A DNA stretch of 64,000 bases from CAXBBB01 sp963793245 (GCA_963793245.1 CAWBZG010000002.1:1426001-1490000), one strand, 5' to 3'; counted from the first letter of the stretch, positions 55,359-64,000 are shown. Numbers and translations: made by a program. Notes: a model not told the origin generated them from the letters alone.

Positions 55359-55796
55359 ATGCGAGACTATTCGCATATGGGGTTGGCACAAACGCAAAAA
55401 GACGCGCTTAATCCAGTCGGTGACGCGCTTGCTGACATCATGGAGAGAGGTGAACTGCGCGTAGTGGATTTCGAGACCGACGAAGAATCGGGGCTATTTA
55501 TTGACTACGCTTCGACCATAGGGGATGACGGTGAATCCGCGTCGCTGGCCATAGCCGCTCATCGTGGCTTCTCTGTGGTTACTGACGATCGAAAGGCTCG
55601 CGCGTTTGCCCAGCGAAACGTGCACAGCGTAGGACTGCTTTACACGCTCGAAATCGTAAGGCTCTGGGAGGATCATACCAAGCCAAGCCAGAACGATGTG
55701 AGAGTAGCCCTCACTCGAATACATGACCATGCGTCCTATGCACCAGCAGAAGGCCACCCATTGTATAGGTGGTGGTGCGAGCGAATAAGGAAGTAG
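55359..55796 (+). CDS. PIN-like (DUF3368-type) protein, possibly N-terminally truncated
   Basis: A 145-residue protein. The segment DDGESASLAIAAHRGFSVVT-DDRKARAFAQ followed by VGLLYTLEIVRLWED is the central acidic pair and fold of PIN/DUF3368 ribonuclease-like domains. The usual first strand with its catalytic Asp is not seen: the N-terminus starts MRDYSHMGLAQTQKDALNPV. It may be truncated or start in another frame upstream. No antitoxin gene is obvious next to it. Locally AT-richer than the core genome. Confidence 0.5.
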   Translation: MRDYSHMGLAQTQKDALNPVGDALADIMERGELRVVDFETDEESGLFIDYASTIGDDGESASLAIAAHRGFSVVTDDRKARAFAQRNVHSVGLLYTLEIVRLWEDHTKPSQNDVRVALTRIHDHASYAPAEGHPLYRWWCERIRK

Positions 55797-55887
55797 GCCT
55801 TCTCGCAGAGACAAACTGCTTGCCGCATTGGTCTGACATTATGATCATCAGCGCCTTATTTTATGGCAGCTATTTGCAGGGTAATCG

Positions 55888-56769
55888 ATGACGCCAGAAT
55901 TTGAGGAGAAGGAATACGAGCAACCGCTCAACCAACAACTTCTATTCGGGAGTCCCCATCTTTGGACTCCCGGGCAGGTGTTCGAACAGCACTTCGGAGT
56001 TGATTCAGCACTAGAGGCACTAAACTTGCCACTGTGGCAACTGATGGGGCACTCACGTCCACTTGCGGGAGTATTCTTGAACCACTTTAACTGGGGATTC
56101 GTCTGGAGGAAGGCAAGAGCTGTACGTGTTCTACCAAGCTTTAAAGTCAATCTGCTCCTTCAGGTCAAAAGATCGGACTATTTCAATACTAAGGCGGCTA
56201 AACCCAGAAACGTCGGGCTTGAATTCCCCTTCTGGCGATTTAACATAACGCCTCATCAGCAGATCATCCTGAACAAGATCGAGAACAAGCTCAATAAAAG
56301 AGCAGTGGTGTCATATGCAGCTCCGGCGTTTCACGATTTGGAAGATTTGTATTTTCACACTGAAAACGTCAGCCTAGTTGACAACTCGACATTCGTTAGG
56401 CCCTCCTTATTGAATGGTCACTCCAAGTGGGCCTATGATCGTCCAGGCGGTGTAGGCTTCGGCTGTTCGGAGCCGGAAGGGTTCGAACAGCCTTCTCTCC
56501 TCGAACGTATCAATCAGGCCGTTAGGGAGCAAGCAGACAATGTTGGTACTGGAGACGAAAATGAGGCGCGAGCCAACTTGAGAGCGCTGTCGACCACCTT
56601 ACGAGAGCTAGATGTGGACAGAGACAGTCTACATGGCCGTAGATTTTCTATATACGAACGTATGCTGGAAGTCTTAGATATAGGGGAAGACACGACTCCA
56701 GTCCAGGATTTTGCGAGCGTCTTGAGCTTCACCTACGTGTTCAACCTTAGTTGGCTCGTCATCGCATGA
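55888..56769 (+). CDS. Accessory protein of unknown function, PD-(D/E)XK-like residues
   Basis: A 293-residue protein starting MTPEFEEKEYEQPLNQQLLF. The N-terminal half has an early acidic helix, then GQVFEQHFGVD (Asp39) and NLLLQVKRSD (Gln92-x-Lys94). An acidic residue followed by Q/E-x-K is the pattern of restriction-endonuclease-like folds, but I cannot confirm it. The C-terminus is helical. The gene is AT-rich and sits with the PIN-like gene at the 3' side of tRNA-Asp, suggesting a small acquired segment. Confidence 0.45.
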   Translation: MTPEFEEKEYEQPLNQQLLFGSPHLWTPGQVFEQHFGVDSALEALNLPLWQLMGHSRPLAGVFLNHFNWGFVWRKARAVRVLPSFKVNLLLQVKRSDYFNTKAAKPRNVGLEFPFWRFNITPHQQIILNKIENKLNKRAVVSYAAPAFHDLEDLYFHTENVSLVDNSTFVRPSLLNGHSKWAYDRPGGVGFGCSEPEGFEQPSLLERINQAVREQADNVGTGDENEARANLRALSTTLRELDVDRDSLHGRRFSIYERMLEVLDIGEDTTPVQDFASVLSFTYVFNLSWLVIA

Positions 56770-56888
56770 TGGCCTCCGTTGCCATAAAGATTACTGATCC
56801 TTGTATCCAGGCGAATCTAATCGGATTCCGGACTGGAACGGACTCATCCTCTTGGCCATTCCTGATCACAATGTGATCACGACAACGC

Positions 56889-56921
56889 AAAAACGCCCCT
56901 AGGGATACCCTAGAGGCGTTT
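56889..56921 (-). terminator. Rho-independent terminator after tRNA-Asp
   Basis: On the minus strand, AAACGCC-T-CTAGGG pairs across TAT with CCCTAG-G-GGCGTTT and is followed by TTGCG. It lies 5 bp after the tRNA-Asp 3' end. Confidence 0.85.
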
Positions 56922-56925
56922 ATAG

Positions 56926-56999
56926 CGGTCCGGACGGGACTCGAACCCGCGACCTCCTGCGTGACAGGCAGGCATTCTAACCGACTGAACTACCGGACC
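56926..56999 (-). tRNA. tRNA-Asp (anticodon GUC)
   Basis: A 74-nt cloverleaf: acceptor stem GGTCCGG/CCGGACC, anticodon stem CCTGC/GCAGG with loop CTGTCAC (anticodon GTC), T-arm GGGTTCGAGTCCC. The CCA end is not encoded. Confidence 0.95.
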
Positions 57000-57096
57000 A
57001 TCTGAAGAACAGATCCTGCGCGCGGCAGGACACCTATAATAGGGCGCCTTCGGGACCCGCTGCAACCATGCGTGTGGCAGGTTGTGTGAAGTCGAC

Positions 57097-57978
57097 TCAG
57101 CGTGTTTTGCCGGCGCCCCACATCAGCTTGCTGCGGAGGGTGTCGAAGTAGCCTTGGCCCAACAGTTTGATCAAATGAATCGTGTGTGTGGCTCGGGTCA
57201 CTTCGAAGACGACATCACCCTGATCAACCCGCGTTCCCTTGCCGTCCACTGCGACGACGTAGGGGTTCTCGCGACTGTGTACGCGCAACGTCAGGCGGCT
57301 CGTGTCCGGCACGATGACGGGACGCACAGTAAGCGTGTGAGGTGCAACAGGTGATAGGACGACGACGCCTGCGCCGGGGGCGATGATGGGACCGCCGACG
57401 GAAAGCGAGTAGGCCGTCGATCCGGTCGGAGTGGCGACGATCAGGCCGTCGCCCCAATACTCGTTGAGGAACGCGCCGTCGATCTCGGCGCGAATCGACA
57501 GCAGACCAGCCTGACCGCTGCGCTCAATGGCGAACTCGTTTAGTGCCCACGTCGGTGCGAGAATGTCGGTGCCGGAGGCTTGGACATCTAGCAACGTGCG
57601 CTCCTCGACGCGGTAGGCGTCCTGCTCCATCGCGCGGATCGCGGTCTGAATCTGCTCCGTTTCCACGTCGGCGAGGAAGCCCAGACGACCGATGTTGACG
57701 CCCAGAATCGGCGTGTGGCTCGTTCCGGCTTCTCTGGCCGAGTTGAGCAGCGTGCCGTCGCCGCCGAACGAGAGGATCACGTCGCTGTCTTCGCTGAGCG
57801 TATCCGTTTCGTGATGCGTGCAGGCGTCGGGCGGGAGTAGACTCCGTTTAGCCAGTCCTTCGGCGACGCTTGGATGTAGGCAAAACGCTAGCCCCTCATG
57901 CTGCATCCAGTCTATCGTGGACGCCAGCGGCTCCCATAGGACGTCTTTGGTGGTGTTGCCGGTTATCCCGTAGATCAT
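57097..57978 (-). CDS. nadK: NAD kinase
   Basis: A 293-residue ATP-NAD kinase that makes NADP. The signature motifs are intact: ILSFGGDGTLLNSAR (GGDGT), VNIGRLGFLADV, NEFAIERSG and GDGLIVATPTGSTAYSLSVG. Length and order match bacterial NadK. Start chosen at 57978 (MIYGITGNTTKD). It is divergent from the FAD oxidoreductase, with 46 bp between start codons. Confidence 0.93.
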   Translation of the reverse strand: MIYGITGNTTKDVLWEPLASTIDWMQHEGLAFCLHPSVAEGLAKRSLLPPDACTHHETDTLSEDSDVILSFGGDGTLLNSAREAGTSHTPILGVNIGRLGFLADVETEQIQTAIRAMEQDAYRVEERTLLDVQASGTDILAPTWALNEFAIERSGQAGLLSIRAEIDGAFLNEYWGDGLIVATPTGSTAYSLSVGGPIIAPGAGVVVLSPVAPHTLTVRPVIVPDTSRLTLRVHSRENPYVVAVDGKGTRVDQGDVVFEVTRATHTIHLIKLLGQGYFDTLRSKLMWGAGKTR

Positions 57979-58024
57979 GCGTAAACTCGGACCAATCGTG
58001 ACTCGCCGCGCTCTCCCCTCTTCC

Positions 58025-59335
58025 ATGCTCCACTTCGTCATCGTCGGCAACGGCATCGCCGGCGTCACGGCCGCTCGCATGATACGCAAGGCGGGTCCTC
58101 ACCGCATCACCATGATATCCGAGGAGGGGTTGCAACCATATTCGCGAACGGCACTGATGTACGTGTTCATGGGGCAGGTAAAGTTCGAAGGCACGTGGCT
58201 CTACGAAGACGGCTTCTATGCCAAAAACCGAATCGACCGCCTGCACGATCGCGTCGTCGACATCGACGCGCAGGCTCAAACGGTCAGGCTCAGGAGCGGC
58301 GATGTAATTGCGTACGACAGGCTCCTACTCGCGACGGGTTCTTCGGCGTTCAACCCGGGATGGCCGGGCGACGATCTCGCTGGCGTACAAAACCTGTGGG
58401 GCATCAACGATGTCGAGCGGCTCGAAAAGCACATCGCTGGGGTTGAACGCGCCGTTGTCGTCGGAGGAGGGCTGACGGGCGTCGAGTTGACCGAGATGCT
58501 GCACTCGCGCGGCGTCCACGTCACGTTTCTCGTTCGGGAGGGGCGGTATATGAGCAAGGTGCTTCCGCCAGAGGAATCCGCCCTAGTCGAAGAGGAGATC
58601 CGAGCACACGGTATCGACTTGCGAATGGGCGAGGAACTGGCGTCGATCCAAGGAGAAGGCCGGGTGTCGCACGTCGTGACCCAGACGGGCGAGCAGATCG
58701 ACGCGCAACTCGTCGGACTGACGGTCGGAGTCAAGCCCAACCTGTCGGCGCTGGGGTCGAGCGACATCGAAACGGATCGTGGCATCTTGGTCGACAAGCA
58801 GATGCGCACGTCGCACGACAACATCTGGGCGGCAGGCGACTGCGCGCAGCACCGGACGCCGCCTCCGGGTGTGCCTCCGATCGAGCAGTTGTGGTATAGC
58901 GGCCGGCGCCAAGGCGTTGCGGCGGCGCGGTCGATGCTCGGGGCGACGGACAGCTACCGCAGAGGCGTCTACTTCAACAGCGCCAAGTTCTATCGCATCG
59001 AGTGGCAGCAGTATGGGACGGTCCCCGCCGAACTGCCGGATGATCTGGGCACGGTCGTCTGGCAGGACACGTCGGGCGAAATCCCCAAACTGATTCGCTT
59101 GGTCTACGAGCGCGTCTCGATGCGTTTCCGTGGCATCTCGGCGATGGGCGTACGCTACCGCCAGGACGTGGCGACGAGTTGGATCTTGCAAAGCAGAACA
59201 CTGGCTCAGGTCGTCGACGCGCTGGGCGACGCCAACTTCGACGCCGAGTTCACCCGAAGGCCCGAAGCTGACTTTCAGGAGGCGTTTCACTCGGACGCCG
59301 AACGCTTCCACGTCGAACGTGAGTTGGTGATTTAA
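58025..59335 (+). CDS. FAD-dependent NAD(P)H oxidoreductase
   Basis: A 436-residue two-dinucleotide-binding flavoprotein: FAD motif FVIVGNGIAGVTAARM, ATGSSAFNPGW, the NAD(P) motif VVVGGGLTGVELTEML and the second FAD motif NIWAAGDCAQH. It resembles the N-terminal reductase half of NirB-like and ferredoxin-reductase-like proteins. It is followed 55 bp later by a membrane 4Fe-4S protein, so the two probably form an electron-transfer pair. Start at 58025 places the Rossmann glycine motif at the N-terminus. Confidence 0.82.
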   Translation: MLHFVIVGNGIAGVTAARMIRKAGPHRITMISEEGLQPYSRTALMYVFMGQVKFEGTWLYEDGFYAKNRIDRLHDRVVDIDAQAQTVRLRSGDVIAYDRLLLATGSSAFNPGWPGDDLAGVQNLWGINDVERLEKHIAGVERAVVVGGGLTGVELTEMLHSRGVHVTFLVREGRYMSKVLPPEESALVEEEIRAHGIDLRMGEELASIQGEGRVSHVVTQTGEQIDAQLVGLTVGVKPNLSALGSSDIETDRGILVDKQMRTSHDNIWAAGDCAQHRTPPPGVPPIEQLWYSGRRQGVAAARSMLGATDSYRRGVYFNSAKFYRIEWQQYGTVPAELPDDLGTVVWQDTSGEIPKLIRLVYERVSMRFRGISAMGVRYRQDVATSWILQSRTLAQVVDALGDANFDAEFTRRPEADFQEAFHSDAERFHVERELVI

Positions 59336-59390
59336 CGTCTAGCTGTATCCTTTTGTGCGACGCGTTGTCGCTCTACACCTTGCCCTATAT

Positions 59391-60764
59391 ATGGCTGCCT
59401 CTGCCGCTCTCTCTCCTGAACCTAGCCTCAGCCTGACGGCTCCGTCGACCGATCTCGACAGCAAACAGAAGGCGGGCATCGCGCTTATCGTGGTCGGCGT
59501 GTTGGCGTTCCTGATCGCACTCGCGGGTGCGGGTGGATTGGCACCGATTGCGTTCTTCTGGGTCGGCGTGGGCGGAATCGTCGGTGGGTCGGCGCTTTGG
59601 TTTACGTGGTATCGGCAGCGGGCACCGGGCGAGAAGACGGGCACGTGGCACAGCAGCCTGACGGGGCGCGGGATTCTGGCGTGGGTGATGGCTGTCGCGA
59701 TCACGGCATTTTACGTCGTCCTCTACTGGCAGGACGATCTGGGGCTGGCGTGGCTGTTCGCGCCTCTGGTGACCGTCTTCGATGCGTTCTCCTACCTCTT
59801 GCGCGGCAAGGCAGCCGATCGGTGGTTCATGTATGGGACGTTTTACACGCTCGCGATTCTCGTCATGGGCGTGCGCGCGCTGATCAAATACCGGCACGTG
59901 CGCTACCAGCAGATTCGGACGCTGAGTGTGATGTTTTTTCAGCTGTCGTTCGCGTTTCTGATCCCGGCGATCTTTGTGCTCCTGTCACAGCCCGAACTCT
60001 ACTTCAGCTACTTCTGGCCGCTCGACTACGATCAGTTCTGGCCCGGTAACATGCAGAACCTGAGCGGGACGCAGCTGGGCGTGATCTTTCTGATTTTCGG
60101 CGCGGTCATGTTCTTCCTCGCGACGCCCGTTCTGACCTATTTCTTCGGAAAACGCTGGTTCTGCTCATGGGTCTGCGGCTGCGGCGGTCTGGCCGAAACA
60201 GCGGGCGATCCCTACCGGCACCTCTCGGACAAGTCGACGCGGGCCTGGAAGATCGAGCGGTGGATGATCCACGGCATCCTCGCGTTCATCGTGATCACGA
60301 CGGCGCTGCTGTGGACTAACTTCGCGATGGAGGGCGCCATCTTGGGCAGTTATGCAGCAGGCATGAGCAAGGCCTACGGCTTCTGGATCGGCGCGATGTT
60401 TTCCGGCGTCATCGGCGTCGGTTTCTACCCGATCTTCGGCGCGCGCGTCTGGTGTCGCTTCGGCTGCCCGATGGCGGCGATCTTGGGTCTTCAGCAGCGC
60501 CTCTTCTCGCGTTTCCGCATCACCACCAACGGCGGACAGTGCATCAGTTGCGGCAACTGCTCGACGTACTGCGAGATGGGCATCGACGTGAAGTGGTACG
60601 CCCAGCGCGGGCAGAACATCGTCCGGGCAAGTTGCGTCGGCTGCGGCATCTGCGCCGAGGTCTGCCCACGCGGAGTGCTCAAACTCGAAAACGGACCTCG
60701 AACAGAACGCTACAACGGCGCTGTCCTTTTCCCCGAATCGCAACTCGACATCCTGCCCGACTGA
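59391..60764 (+). CDS. Membrane 4Fe-4S (NapH/CcoG-like) protein
   Basis: A 457-residue membrane protein with about six helices (GIALIVVGVLAFLIALAGAG; LSFAFLIPAIFVLLS). Cysteine motifs CSWVCGCGG and CRFGCP precede two ferredoxin-type clusters: CISCGNCSTYCEMG and CVGCGICAEVCPRG. This is the NapH/RdxA-type arrangement for passing electrons through or at the membrane. It probably partners the upstream flavoprotein; donor and acceptor are unknown. Confidence 0.8.
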   Translation: MAASAALSPEPSLSLTAPSTDLDSKQKAGIALIVVGVLAFLIALAGAGGLAPIAFFWVGVGGIVGGSALWFTWYRQRAPGEKTGTWHSSLTGRGILAWVMAVAITAFYVVLYWQDDLGLAWLFAPLVTVFDAFSYLLRGKAADRWFMYGTFYTLAILVMGVRALIKYRHVRYQQIRTLSVMFFQLSFAFLIPAIFVLLSQPELYFSYFWPLDYDQFWPGNMQNLSGTQLGVIFLIFGAVMFFLATPVLTYFFGKRWFCSWVCGCGGLAETAGDPYRHLSDKSTRAWKIERWMIHGILAFIVITTALLWTNFAMEGAILGSYAAGMSKAYGFWIGAMFSGVIGVGFYPIFGARVWCRFGCPMAAILGLQQRLFSRFRITTNGGQCISCGNCSTYCEMGIDVKWYAQRGQNIVRASCVGCGICAEVCPRGVLKLENGPRTERYNGAVLFPESQLDILPD

Positions 60765-60801
60765 GGGGTCTTCGACCCGTTGATGTAGAGGAATGTACTC
60801 G

Positions 60802-61320
60802 CTACTTGTTTGCTTCGAATATGAGCGCGAGTCCCAAACCGTAGCTGACGTCGACCGGATTGGCGTTCGCGAATAGGTTGAGTCCCAGGCCCACCTCCTT
60901 GACGGGAGTCACGAACACTTGCGCGTTCAGGACGACGCCCCCCGTAACGAAGCGCCCCCAGTCTCCTCCCTTGCGCCGCTCACCTGTGACGAGCGCCGGT
61001 CCGATGGCGACGGCGGTTCGATGCCATCGCCCTACGTCTGAGATCCCGGCGCCTACTGTCCACGCAAGCGTTTCTCTCCGTCCCCAGAGGAAGTCGAAAC
61101 TGCTGTGCATGCCGACCTGGACAAAGCGCTCCCGTCCAAAGTTGCCGGTGACGGACATCGACATCTGATCATCCGGCCCAATGCCTGCCGCAAAAGCCCC
61201 CCATCCCCCGTCGTTCTCAGGTGAAGCTGGACCCGCACGAGTATCGGTCTGAGCAAGGGCAGAGCCAGCGCTCAGCACGACGAACAGAAGGAAGCAAAGG
61301 CGAGAAGCGTGGACAAGCAT
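60802..61320 (-). CDS. Small exported outer-membrane-like protein
   Basis: A 172-residue protein with a signal peptide (LCFLLFVVLSAGSALAQ) and alternating beta strands ending in an aromatic-rich C-terminus (VSYGLGLALIFEANK). The strand-turn pattern (FVTGGVVLNAQVFVTPVKEV) suggests a small beta-barrel. No function is recognised. The ATG at 61320 was chosen because it starts the signal peptide; one at 61350 is also possible. Confidence 0.6.
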   Translation of the reverse strand: MLVHASRLCFLLFVVLSAGSALAQTDTRAGPASPENDGGWGAFAAGIGPDDQMSMSVTGNFGRERFVQVGMHSSFDFLWGRRETLAWTVGAGISDVGRWHRTAVAIGPALVTGERRKGGDWGRFVTGGVVLNAQVFVTPVKEVGLGLNLFANANPVDVSYGLGLALIFEANK

Positions 61321-61391
61321 AGCGGCTGGAGAACGTAGCCGCCACGTCATTGCGTACGCATACGCTCGCTTCAACCCCACTGGGCGAGCGA

Positions 61392-61529
61392 TCAGGCTAC
61401 GTCGAGCGGCACGCCGGAAACGACGGAACTGGTGTCGTCGACCGGAGCGACCGGCGGCGGCGTGTCGCACTGGCAAGCGGGCAGCATCGCGACGAGTAAG
61501 AAGAGTGCGAGAGCGGCGATTCGTTTCAT
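61392..61529 (-). CDS. Mini-lipoprotein (45 residues)
   Basis: A short frame with a clear lipoprotein signal (MKRIAALALFLLVAMLPAC, lipobox LPAC) and a Pro/Val/Ser-rich mature part (PPPVAPVDDTSSVVSGVPLD). Too short for any fold; it probably coats or tethers within the envelope. It is divergent from the aldehyde dehydrogenase. Confidence 0.5.
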   Translation of the reverse strand: MKRIAALALFLLVAMLPACQCDTPPPVAPVDDTSSVVSGVPLDVA

Positions 61530-61638
61530 CAACGGGTAGAGTCGGGTGTGCGCCAAGATAGCAGGATCGGCGTTGGGTTGTCGAATCGGAAACGGCGAAG
61601 CCCGCGCCCGGTTGCTCCTTTTCCCCTTCTCGACTTCT

Positions 61639-63231
61639 ATGACCGACGTTCTCGCCACGCCCTCGCCTCCTACTCTTCCGTCGGCGTTTCGTCGCGTGTC
61701 CGGCATCATCGCCCGGCTGTCGCAAGGGGCCGAGCGGATGGAGTTCTCGGGTGACGAACGCACCGTCATCGCTCCGTTCACCGGGAAGCCCTTCGCCACG
61801 CTGCGCGACGCTACCTCCGGTGACGTCAGCCGCACGTTCGCACGCGCCCGGACCGCGCAGCAGAAGTGGGCCGCGACTGACCCGTCCCAACGCGCTCGCG
61901 TGCTGTTGCGCTTCCACGACCTGGTCCTGAGCCACCGCGACGATCTGCTCGACGTTCTCCAACTCGAGGGAGGAAAGGCCAGGCGCCACGCGCTCGACGA
62001 AGTGCTCGACACCGCGAACGTCGCCCACTACTATGCCCGCCGAGGTCCCGCGTGGCTGCGCGACGATTCCAGGCGCGGTGCGATTCCCCTCGCTACTAAA
62101 ACGTGGGTACAGCACGTGCCGCTGGGCGTCATCAGCATCAACGCACCGTGGAATTATCCTCTGACAATGGCGGTAACCGACGCCCTGCCTGCGCTGATGG
62201 CCGGAAATGCCGTCGTCGTCAAACCCGCCGAGCAGACGCCGTTCTCCGCCTTGTTCGCCCGCGAGTTGCTGCTGCGCGCTGGGCTTCCCGATGGCCTATT
62301 CGAAATCGTACTCGGCTCCGGTCCCGACCTGGGCGAGCATCTGATCGCGAACGCCGATGGCCTGATGTTTACCGGATCGACAGCGACTGGCCGCATCGTC
62401 GCTCAGCAAGCAGCCGAGCGCTTGATTCCGATGTCGCTCGAACTGGGTGGCAAAAACCCACTCGTCGTCCTACCCGACTGCGACCTGGGGCGCACCGTCG
62501 AAGGCGTCGTCCGGGCGTGTTTCACCAACGCAGGCCAGTTGTGCATCTCCGCTGAGCGCGTCCTGATCCACGCTGACATCTGGGACACGTTCGTTCCTGC
62601 CCTCGTCGCCCGCACCAAAGCGATGCGCGTCGGACAGGCCGGATGGGACGTCGAGATGGGCGTTCTGGCCACACCACAACAGGTTGAGAAGGTCGATGCG
62701 CACGTCGTCGACGCTCGGGCACGCGGCGCGACGGTCCTGTGCGGCGGCGAGCGGCTACCGCACCTGGGGCCGATGGGCTACGCCCCCACTCTGCTCACCG
62801 ACGTGACGCCCGCGATGGATTTGGCCTGCGACGAGACGTTCGGCCCTGTCGCCACGCTCGTACGTGTTGTATCGGATGAAGAAGCCATCGCAAAGGCAAA
62901 TGACTCGGAGTACGGGCTAAGCGCGAGTGTCTGGGGCGGCGACACCCAGCGGGCTATCGCTGTGGCGCGGCAGATTCGATGCGGGACGGTCAATGTCAAC
63001 GAGGCCTTTATCGCGGCATGGGCCTCGGTCGACGCGCCGATGGGCGGGATGAAGGCGTCGGGACTGGGACGACGGCATGGGAGAGAAGGCTTCTTCAAGT
63101 TCACCGAAGCCCAGACGATTGCGGTCCAACGCGGCTTCCCCATCGCCCCCGCCGGGCCGATCACAGCCGAACGCTTCGCCGATATCGCCGTCGCTGCCAT
63201 GCGCATCATGAGGCGGCTGCCGTTCGGGTGA
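61639..63231 (+). CDS. NAD(P)-dependent aldehyde dehydrogenase (succinate-semialdehyde type)
   Basis: A 530-residue ALDH. The cofactor region (VISINAPWNYPLTMAVTDAL; GNAVVVKPAEQTPFSA), the glycine motif MFTGSTATGRIVAQ, the catalytic Glu in LELGGKNPLVV and the nucleophile Cys in FTNAGQLCISAERV are all present, and the end (SGLGRRHGREGFFKFTEAQT) is typical. The sequence is closest in pattern to succinate-semialdehyde dehydrogenases, but substrate is not certain. Start at 61639 leaves a normal N-terminus. Confidence 0.88.
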   Translation: MTDVLATPSPPTLPSAFRRVSGIIARLSQGAERMEFSGDERTVIAPFTGKPFATLRDATSGDVSRTFARARTAQQKWAATDPSQRARVLLRFHDLVLSHRDDLLDVLQLEGGKARRHALDEVLDTANVAHYYARRGPAWLRDDSRRGAIPLATKTWVQHVPLGVISINAPWNYPLTMAVTDALPALMAGNAVVVKPAEQTPFSALFARELLLRAGLPDGLFEIVLGSGPDLGEHLIANADGLMFTGSTATGRIVAQQAAERLIPMSLELGGKNPLVVLPDCDLGRTVEGVVRACFTNAGQLCISAERVLIHADIWDTFVPALVARTKAMRVGQAGWDVEMGVLATPQQVEKVDAHVVDARARGATVLCGGERLPHLGPMGYAPTLLTDVTPAMDLACDETFGPVATLVRVVSDEEAIAKANDSEYGLSASVWGGDTQRAIAVARQIRCGTVNVNEAFIAAWASVDAPMGGMKASGLGRRHGREGFFKFTEAQTIAVQRGFPIAPAGPITAERFADIAVAAMRIMRRLPFG

Positions 63232-63274
63232 GCGCCCTTGTGCGGCGGTGCCGCTCAACTCTGTGGTGAGGGCA

Positions 63275-63298
63275 AAGGGCGATTCATGAATCGCCCTT
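63275..63298. terminator. Bidirectional terminator between convergent genes
   Basis: A perfect 24-bp palindrome (left arm AAGGGCGATTCA and its reverse complement) overlaps the stop codon of the leftward TPR-like gene and lies 44 bp after the dehydrogenase stop. It probably ends both transcripts. Confidence 0.6.
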
Positions 63299-64000
63299 GC
63301 GTTGCGACGAGCTATGCGCTGTGCTGGCCCACGCCGCTCGCTGAGCACGGTGGCGAGCCAGACGCGCACCGGGCAGGTGACCGACTCGGTCGAACCATGC
63401 GGCAGCGGATCGGGCGTGTTCTCTCGACTCGATCCACCGCTCCCCGATCCATGCGGACTTGGCGAGGTAGAGCGCGCGGTATCCCTGCCACAGATCGTCA
63501 GCGCCGGGCGTGCTGAGCGCCACTTCGGTGGTGCTCAGCACGAGCGAGGATCGTGGATCGCCCAGATGCTCGATCGCCCACAGTACACCGCCGACACCTC
63601 GAGGTGCTGACCTTCCGTAGCGTGCTTCCACCGAGGAATCGGCGACCGCCATCGCTCGCAGACGAAGCAGCAGTACACCTTCGGGAGCGTCGAGCATCCG
63701 GTGGCGATTCACTGCCTGATCGTAGAGGGATGACGCTGCATCGGCTTGACCGGAGAGAGCGAGCGCGTCGGCCCAGAGCGACAGGATGCCGGTCGGGACA
63801 GTCGATAGGTAAGCGAGATCGGCACCAAAACGCGCCTCCATCGCATCGACCACAACTGCTTCGGCGCCCCTGTAGATAGAGAGATTTGCCCAGCGAGCGA
63901 ATGCCGGGAGGTACGAAGAATCCGCACGGAGCGAACGGTCGAGCAGGTCGAGGGCCGCCAGCGTATCGGGCGTTACGCCGAGCAATGCGCGATCTGCAGC
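63284..64000 (-). CDS. TPR-like repeat protein, 5' end outside window
   Basis: A partial protein open to the right window edge. Helical repeats resemble tetratricopeptide units (LAALDLLDRSLRADSSYLPA-FARWANLSI; LWADALALSGQADAASSLYD; LAKSAWIGERWIESREHARS). Such C-terminal repeat regions often belong to larger signalling proteins, including Ser/Thr kinases, in this lineage; the N-terminal part is not visible, so function is open. Confidence 0.6.
   Translation of the reverse strand, partial: AADRALLGVTPDTLAALDLLDRSLRADSSYLPAFARWANLSIYRGAEAVVVDAMEARFGADLAYLSTVPTGILSLWADALALSGQADAASSLYDQAVNRHRMLDAPEGVLLLRLRAMAVADSSVEARYGRSAPRGVGGVLWAIEHLGDPRSSLVLSTTEVALSTPGADDLWQGYRALYLAKSAWIGERWIESREHARSAAAWFDRVGHLPGARLARHRAQRAAWASTAHSSSQRKGDS

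Noticed and set aside
55200..55360. Second copy of the tRNA-Asp 3' end that would define an island
   Set aside because: No match to the tRNA end was found, so island borders cannot be drawn.
1..64000. CRISPR array, ribosomal RNA or diversity-generating retroelement
   Set aside because: No regularly spaced repeats with unique spacers, no rRNA-like sequence and no reverse-transcriptase gene were found on either strand.

Overview
The window looks like a GC-rich member of the Rhodothermota/Bacteroidota lineage (Rhodothermia-like). This is inferred from an LptD-type outer-membrane protein, a carboxypeptidase-regulatory-like plus DUF5686 protein, an S46 dipeptidyl-peptidase lipoprotein, and an ECF sigma factor paired with a FecR-type anti-sigma factor carrying an STN/DUF4974-like C-terminus. 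No marker gene fixes the genus.

Layout. 1-10.3 kb is host chromosome: the 3' part of lptD (broken by frame changes), a BON-domain protein, the DUF5686 protein, a patatin phospholipase, a divergent DprA-like protein overlapping a phosphoglycerate-mutase-type metalloenzyme, the S46 peptidase and a small basic protein. At 10460 lies tRNA-Leu(UAG). Its 3' end is the attachment site of a 41.4 kb prophage (10528-51901), bounded by a 17-bp direct repeat and flanked internally by repeated arm-type motifs.

Prophage. Leftward early genes (10.6-21.0 kb) are the tyrosine integrase, a helix-turn-helix protein (possible excisionase), a primase-polymerase/helicase, a PIF1-like helicase, an ssDNA-binding protein ending in DDDLPF, small unknowns, a CII-like protein and a BRO-type antirepressor. 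The switch (21.6-23.0 kb) has a Cro-like gene facing a CI/LexA-type S24 repressor across a palindromic operator. Next comes a cargo module (23.6-27.7 kb): a GHKL (MutL/MORC-type) ATPase fused to a PD-(D/E)XK nuclease, convergent with an overlapping pair encoding an EndoIII-type glycosylase and a cytosine-C5 methyltransferase. A gene-free stretch (28.3-28.8 kb) holds an array of GACCGAAA repeats. Rightward late genes follow: terminase, portal fused to a MuF domain, prohead protease, HK97-type capsid, connectors, tail tube, tape measure, tail tip and fibre genes, then a lysis block containing a CREST/ceramidase-like membrane protein, an M15 endolysin, a holin candidate, a membrane coiled-coil protein and a candidate unimolecular spanin. 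The particle is predicted to be a siphovirus.

Right flank (52-64 kb). FecR/sigma factor, an EamA transporter, a short asparaginase-like protein, an AT-rich pair (PIN-like; unknown with nuclease-like residues) beside tRNA-Asp(GUC), NAD kinase divergent from an FAD oxidoreductase/4Fe-4S membrane protein pair, a small outer-membrane protein, a mini-lipoprotein, an aldehyde dehydrogenase and a TPR-like protein running off the end.

Caution. Many genes in 1.2-1.7, 12.9-21.0, 31.1-37.6 and 42.4-50.0 kb are recognisable only by switching reading frame several times, while 21.9-31.0, 39.0-42.4 and 50.4-64 kb are clean. Because the essential lptD is also affected, I think sequence indels are the likelier cause, although real prophage decay cannot be excluded. 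Boundaries of frameshifted genes are reconstructions.
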